A stretch of 64,000 bases of DNA from Phlebotomus papatasi (Eukaryota; Arthropoda; Insecta; Diptera; Psychodidae), in contig NC_077222.1 of the NCBI RefSeq assembly GCF_024763615.1, positions 44,206,001 through 44,270,000 of the forward strand. Reading direction: 5' to 3'. Below, one piece after another: positions 57,754 to 64,000 of the stretch (position 1 is its first letter; every line of letters begins with the position of its first letter). A model generated the notes under the pieces. It was given only the letters and a program-made list of their open reading frames with translations, did not search any database and was not told where the DNA came from. The position numbers were made by a program, and so were the translations under genes.

Positions 57754-60636
57754 ATTCACGAATTTGAGCATTTCTAAGGGTTTAATCTATTATATAATTC
57801 CCTTTTAACCTCATCCTTGCTTTTCAATTTTTTTTTCACACAATTGCATTTTTTTATACTTAAGATTAGACTCTAACTAAGAAAAAGCAGAATATATATC
57901 GATAAATTTATGTTATAGCATTCTAAATCGGATAGAATTGTTTTACTCCAAAGGCTAAGTTACACTAACTAAATTATTACACATGCACACCCACAACACA
58001 AATTTCCGAAGTTTGCTTTAATGCAATCACTCTTCAAAAAATTTAAGGTTTTGTGCCTTGTCAGAGATTTGGCCCATGTAAAAAGTCAAGTAATATTAAA
58101 TTATTTTATATTAATAAAATTTAAATATACTATATAGTACCAATTACGCATGCAAGTTGGAATTTAAATACCAAGTACATCGCTCTCGTCATTGGCGCGA
58201 GAAAGGAGCACTTATTGAAAAAAGATAACCACAACTTTTTTTCTTCTTACATTTACATTCGCTTTCATATAGTATTTTTTACCTCAAAGTTTAGGTGGAA
58301 GTATATCTAATCGTGGTCTAAATCATATTACTGAAAGTGTATGTTAAAAATGAAAGTATTTTACAATTGTTCATTTTGTTTAGCTGTATTAGATCCTCAT
58401 TGTTGGAGCAGGAGTCACAAATTAGAGCATACTTTAATTTTCAAGTAAGAGATGTGAAATGTTTACTTACATAATTCAATGAATATCGGTCAAAAATTGA
58501 AATTTACTTTCACGCTATATTTATCTAAAAGAATTAATTGCACAAGTAATCTCGCATAAACTAAATATTTTTTTTTAAAGGGAATATCTTTTTAGAATAT
58601 GTTTATTTCAACACCTTTTCTCTAGACAGATGCAATCAACACATTTTTCCTAATTACCTCTTATTTTAATAGTAACTGTATCATAAAATTAAGTAATAGA
58701 AATACTGAGTAACACAATAATCGTGGATGTTTATTGATCCCATTTTTCAATGGAAAATAGACATTGTTTTGTTTTTATAGTGTTTCTTTTAACCTATGTA
58801 TGTGAAATCTCAGTGATTGCATTTCAAATATCGATAAAAATGGAAAATTTCATAATAAATTTAACCGTATACATTTATCCACTAGTTGAAAAAAATATTA
58901 GACATATTTAAATAATATTTTATGTGATGAGATGGGACGGCTCTAATTGTTTGTTACATCAACAATCTCACTTAAGCATCTTTTCACTTATGGTTGATAT
59001 CTTTTATAACTTCAGTGTAAGTGTACTTTTGTGCAATTTTTGCGTCAAAACAGAGAGAGAGTTTAGCTACAATTGCGCTTCATTCACAACGATTGCAATC
59101 TCACTGAGTGAAAATCGCAGGTATTACCATCTCTCTAATATTATTTAATAGCAGGTAAAAGAGCTATATTTGAAGACAAAGACTACCTATTAAAACCCTA
59201 TCCTTTAGATATATTATGCAATGGGGCTTAAAAATTATACTTTATTTCAAAATATTGTTCACTTCACACAGATTTTCCACATGACATTCGCATTCAGTTA
59301 TGTATAAAGTTTTTTATGTATGATTTTTGAAAATACCGTGCGTACGCCTAGTGTTTTCCTTAGTAAGTGATTTTGTTAGTTGGTTGTTAGTTAGTGAAAT
59401 TATCACTAAGGAAAGCCACGATGTTTTTGCTCAATGGAGGCCACGGATGATTTTTTTCACCCCCTCCTAGAGGGTAGTCGGTCCGGCAGGGTGCATTTGT
59501 TACAAGGGTGTGGGCTCCTTTACCCAGATTCATAACAATATCTTCCAACTTCAGCATTTCAGATTAGAAGCTGGCTTATGATTAGAATCTCATCTACAAT
59601 AAGCTCACCTTGGCTTATCTGTCCATTTCAATAATTTTCTTCATGTTACGAAATAACATTCGCGCACTTGGTCAAGATTCAAAGACACTGACAGATCCTC
59701 TTAAGCAAGTTTGCGGTAAACGAGTTTTATATGTATGTAAAATGCAGAGATTATTATCGTAGGTCACCTTGTTTGACATACAACTCAATCTTAAGAAATA
59801 TTTAGAATTCAGAGAAGAGTTCATCATATATTACAATGCTATATTACTCAAATCTAAAAGAACAAGAAATGGTTCATTATAATTTTTTCGAGAATGTTTG
59901 TGGTGATTAAATATGATCCATCTATACAAAAAAATGCAAAAAATAATTGGATCCCTTACTTATGGTCTCATGGATAATAATAAGTACTTTCGTGTTCTCA
60001 GTGACTTCAGAAAATATCTTACAAAAACCAGTCAAGTTATTGAGATATATTAAGGTGAAAATGCTCAAGAACTGGGTAGTATGAATTGTTTAAACTCGTG
60101 ATATCTCAATAATGAAACATTGTGAGCTATTGGTGTCCAGGAACGATTTGTAGAGCAGCATTTAAGGTGTGTTTTACGATTTAAAAAAAAATGTACATAG
60201 TAAATATTACATAGGCATCAAGAATATATTTTTTTAGTCACCTTATATTTCATAAAGAGAACAAGTCATTTTACGCAACATTTTCGTGGATTTGAAGGAT
60301 ATTTAGAGATATTTAAGGGCGATGAGAACTATGAAAAATTTCAGAGAAAATGATCAAATCAAATTTACAAATCATCATTGGGATTACAATTTTGTTGCAT
60401 GTCAATTCAATAGAGACTTCTCGTACTGTTTTCTATGTTCAATTATCATGCAACCAAGCTGAACTTCCAACAACAATTTTTATAATAACTAAACTGACCC
60501 CTTTTTTCAAATAATTTCCAAATCCGATAAAGGGGAAGTCCACTTTCCAAAACGTCTTTTATCTCAAACCTTCAGATTTATATACTAGAATATTTATACC
60601 TTTTCATTCCAAAATTCTACAAAAATATGATATATA
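57754..60636. other. Noncoding stretch, nothing recognised
   Basis: No supported gene. An imperfect hairpin (ttttccttagtaagtga with tcactaaggaaag) lies at about 59352-59416. A GC-richer patch follows at 59420-59530. Open frames here match nothing recognised. Confidence 0.35.
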
Positions 60637-61347
60637 GTCATTCGAGGAGAGATGAAACACTTTTTTTATATTCAATATTGCGGACATGTTTTTAACGCGA
60701 GACAAAGACGAATCTCGCTGGATTGTCATTTGAAGACTCTAAATTTAAGATATCAATATTAGAAATGCCTCGATGAAAATAGTCACTTCGAAAAATAGGA
60801 TTTAAAAAAGAGTTGCATTTTGAGGCACTCAAAAAAAGGGCAGGTGAGATGGAACACCCCTAATTTTAGCAAAATATTTTTATTTTATTTTTTTTTTAAT
60901 TTGGAATAGGAGGGAATATTTAATTTTCCAGTATAAATGATTTATTTTATGGAAAATGTGGCTCATCTACTTCGATGATAGTTACACTGTGAGTGTACTA
61001 AGTCAATCTTACCTGAAATTTAGGAAAAATAATATCTGAGATTAACTTGAAAGGATTTTGAAGAACACTGACTAAAATTCACCCCGGAAGTGTTGCCAAA
61101 ACTATTGTATTTCGTCTGTCCTCAACCTCCAAATACACGTATTCTTATGGAGAAATAAAAATTTTTGGCCATTTTTCAGACATCCAAAAAATTCAATTTC
61201 TATTTTCTCGCACAATTTTAAAGGTAGAGAGCTGTAACTTGGGGTTTTTTATTAGAATGTTGAAAAGCATAAATAGACCAAATGAGGTGGAGATCGTGCG
61301 TAGGGTGTAGGTCCATCTCTCCACTGTTCCATCTCTCCTCGAATTAC
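60637..61347. mobile_element. TA-flanked element, GTCATTCGAGGAGAGATG termini
   Basis: GTCATTCGAGGAGAGATGAA at the left and ccatctctcctcgaattac at the right, TA on both sides. Interior gagatggaacacc echoes the ends. No coding capacity. Confidence 0.7.
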
Positions 61348-62958
61348 TATAACTGTTTTGTGGTCAAGTTTTAATCTGTTTTAAGCACGAAAAGTAATAC
61401 CGTAAAATATTTATTTTTATTTTGTAAATCGTTCTGCAGTCAATGATAGTTGTTTTCTATAGTAAGACTTATTTTAATGCCTTCATTATTACAAAGTAAA
61501 TTTTGTAATGTTTTCTACAATCCAATAATTTTGCCTTTGGATAATATTATTTTGTTCTGCAATTTGTGCATGTGTCTTGTCAAGAAATCGTGAAATATTA
61601 AATGAATTTCTAAGGTCCCATGAGCACCAATAAGCAAAATCCGTCAGAAAAGACACTTAGCTAGGTTTGAATGATTGAGTCTCAGAGTCTGAGTATGTAG
61701 TTGAAAAAAAGTGAAATACATCGAGCAGTAGTGTTCAAAAAGCCAAGACGAAGAAGGAAAAGGTTTTTTGGCGGGGCGCAAAAGAGTCACATTAGGCTTT
61801 ATTTAAGCTTTGTAAATTTTTCTTATACATTTCATTTGCAGCATTCGACGTGGTGTGTTGACCCGGTACCAATAATCAATCAAAAAAGCGCGAGAGTGAA
61901 AGATAGATTGTTCCAGTAGTATTTTGTGATTGTAGGAATATTGATCTTTCATATTTTCTGTCTTAAAATCAAATTAAGTGTTAAAATTGTAATAATGTGA
62001 AGTAGAAAAGTTTAATAGTGCTGGAATATCGATCGTCAAGGAAAACTACCTTCCAATCCATTGAAGTGTTATTTAACCATTGGTTTATGAGAAAATTTTC
62101 TCTTTATAATATTTTTGTGACCCTAAATATTTCAGATCAACATAAAAACTTGATATATATATATATACATTTCCAGCAGACAATAGCAAAAAGTGTAACC
62201 ATTTAATGTGAAGAAAGTGAAGTGTAATGCGAAGTCATTGAGGAAAAGAATAATTTCCACAAATTATTTAGAAAGGTATTTTTTTAAATATAATTTTTTA
62301 TCCTACTTAGTGTTTTAATGTATGAATTTTGCTCTCACTCACTGCTCTGCACTACGATTTTAATTTTTTTACCCAACCACAAAAGTTATCATCTGGTATC
62401 TGGATTATAAACCAGGTGAGATGAGAAATCTATTTTTTGTTTAATTATAGAGTATATAATATTTTTAATTTATGAGATCCCAATAATAGTTTGATTATTT
62501 ATATAGGATTTCAAAGTCAACTTCTTATATAATATGAATGAATTTAAATAATCAACTTTTAAAGATCAATAGTATGTTAAAATTTGTGATTTTCTGTCTA
62601 AATATAAAAAGTAGATGTAGAAATATGTTACACAATATGCATTTACTAATAAAATCTTCTCATATCGAATATTCAAGTTCACATCGATGGTTAAATTTCA
62701 GTCCATTCCATTCTATTCAATCTCATAATACCAACATTTCATGACCGATATATGGAAAGACATTCAAACGCTGTGCATGTATTTTTGATTTTAAAAAATT
62801 ATTTGTTATTTAAATATCTAATGTGACTACCTAATTTATATTAATAGTAAGAGCTTTAGTTTAAAAAACATATCTATCTGAGAATTACAATCGTGCTGAA
62901 TAATAATTAACAGTAAAGAAATAAAACCAATATGAAGTAGAAAAAATATGACAAAACA
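61348..62958. other. Noncoding stretch, nothing recognised
   Basis: AT-rich; the frame at 61701-61919 has no recognisable domain. Could include an unannotated 5' exon, but nothing supports one. Confidence 0.3.
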
Positions 62959-63158
62959 TTAACCCTCTAATAGCCAACTTTTTAATATACAAAAATAGTA
63001 ATAAGATACTGTTTTCTACCCAAATTATGGTCCAATGAACTCAAAACTCTACCATTCATTCTTCATTATCTCCTTTAAGTTTAGGCGTTATGTGAGAAAA
63101 TAAAAATAAAAAATTCTTAGTCTATTTTTGCTTCCAAACTTTAATTTTTTTACTAATA
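62959..63158. mobile_element. TTAA-flanked element, copy 4 (left part)
   Basis: Starts TTAACCCTCTAATAGCC and follows copies 1 and 2 (attatggtccaatgaactca, ctttaagtttaggcgttatg). Interrupted at the TA at 63157-63158 by the second pogo-like element; its right end would be outside the window. Confidence 0.65.
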
Positions 63159-64000
63159 GGGGAAATGCTTCTAATTTTGTCCAGTTTCTTATTTTGGACA
63201 CTTTGAGGATAACATTGGACACTAAAAATAAATTGATTAAAATGATGGATTTTTATTCCAATATTTAATGAATAATGAATTCTATCTAAATATTTGTTCT
63301 TTTTGGAATATTTTAACACTAAATACGTTAAAATTTGAATATAATTTGAGTTGAAATTGCTTTGTTGAAAATTCAGTGTGAGCAATTGCTTACGAGAAAT
63401 ATGACAGAACTTCGTGGCTTACTTCAGCCTTATTTAGTTTTGGTGAAGTACTAACAAAGTTTGTTCGCTGTTTTTGAGTGATATTATTGAATATTCATTG
63501 AATATTGTGTTGATTCACGTTACTGATGATTTGTACATTTGACCTGAAGTGAGATTTGCCTTGTGAATTATATTTTTCGTGTGAAAAATGGGAATTTTTT
63601 TAAGACATTCACCAGTGAGGTGATGATTCTTATTTTGGACAGGTGTTTTTCTCACGAAATTTCGTGAAGTTTTAGCTTTTGTGATGACTAGGTTGGACAA
63701 ATGCCTGGAGAAACAAAGGAGCATCATCTCTACGAAAGAGATGCAGTGAGAAATGCCTTGAAAGGCTCCCGGAAAGGGCAGGGAATGAGCGAATCCGCAC
63801 GTACTTGGAGTACCGAAGTCAACTCACTTTAATGAATGATATGGAAAGTTTCTGGGCTTTTTGTGACATTCCACGTTTCCCTTACATGACCAGGAAGAGG
63901 ACTTGATAAGATTGGTTCATAAAATGAAGAACAATGGGCATCCTATTGAGGCGGATTATCTGTCCAAATTTACAGACAAGTTGTAAAAATTAATAACCAA
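63159..64000 (+). mobile_element. pogo-like element copy 2, cut by window end
   Basis: Starts GGGGAAATGCTTCTAATTTT and matches 17197-18060 throughout, including the transposase remnants (near 63725-63830 and 63895-63960). Frames are broken in the same regions. The right end lies beyond 64000. Confidence 0.7.

Noticed and set aside
61700..62280. Possible plus-strand 5' UTR exon ending at a GTATTT donor-like site
   Set aside because: No downstream coding exon in the window and no conserved feature; too weak to call.
63122..63385. Minus-strand frames in the pogo-like copies (also 17175-17423 and 63515-63727)
   Set aside because: They recur because the element recurs; the real coding remnants are on the opposite strand.

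Overview
The window is nuclear DNA of an insect, most likely a dipteran. It is AT-rich, its genes have introns with GT..AG boundaries, and the protein-coding exons read as clear insect orthologues (Art1/PRMT1, Mcm5, Dph5, Cdk5, Galpha-o). It comes from a draft assembly: there is one 500-base N gap at 3602-4101. The species cannot be fixed from the sequence alone.

Genes lie mainly in 4.6-46.8 kb. On the minus strand, a type II membrane glycosyltransferase-like protein with a DUF1647-type domain runs 15024->4586 in three exons. It is followed by the arginine methyltransferase Art1 (22181->16262). Art1 shares a short divergent promoter with Mcm5 (22600->25822, plus strand). Mcm5 converges on a small two-IQ-motif gene (26105->25842). 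A single-exon gene with an RIIa-like N-terminus (27979->29295) converges on Dph5 (30181->29307). Dph5 is divergent from Cdk5 (31329->32268). The last four coding exons of Galpha-o occupy 46750->41614, with a probable long A-rich 3' UTR down to about 35.84 kb. Its 5' exons are not in the window, so the 17 kb from 46.75 kb to the end is read as intron or upstream DNA.

Most of the remaining sequence is transposable-element material, largely non-autonomous DNA elements whose ends can be read directly. They include: TTAA-flanked (piggyBac-like) elements; TA-flanked elements with termini starting GGGTA, CAGTAGA or CAGTGCTGTC; TTA-flanked (PIF/Harbinger-like) foldbacks; a pogo-like element with remnants of psq and CENP-B helix-turn-helix domains; tRNA-derived SINEs; long foldbacks; and an unusual noncoding superfamily (called REP-A/REP-B here). 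REP-A has a 3' terminal hairpin, a variable tetranucleotide patch and four degenerate ~300-bp internal modules.

Nesting is deep. In Art1 intron 2 a TTA-flanked element sits inside REP-A, which sits inside the pogo-like element. Because REP-A occurs three times, empty and filled sites can be compared within the window, which fixes two insertion boundaries to the base. No CRISPR, rRNA or convincing functional tRNA was seen. The genes have unrelated functions (histone/protein methylation, replication, translation-factor modification, neuronal kinase, G-protein signalling), so there is no pathway cluster. The notable organisation is head-to-head promoters and very tight convergent 3' ends.
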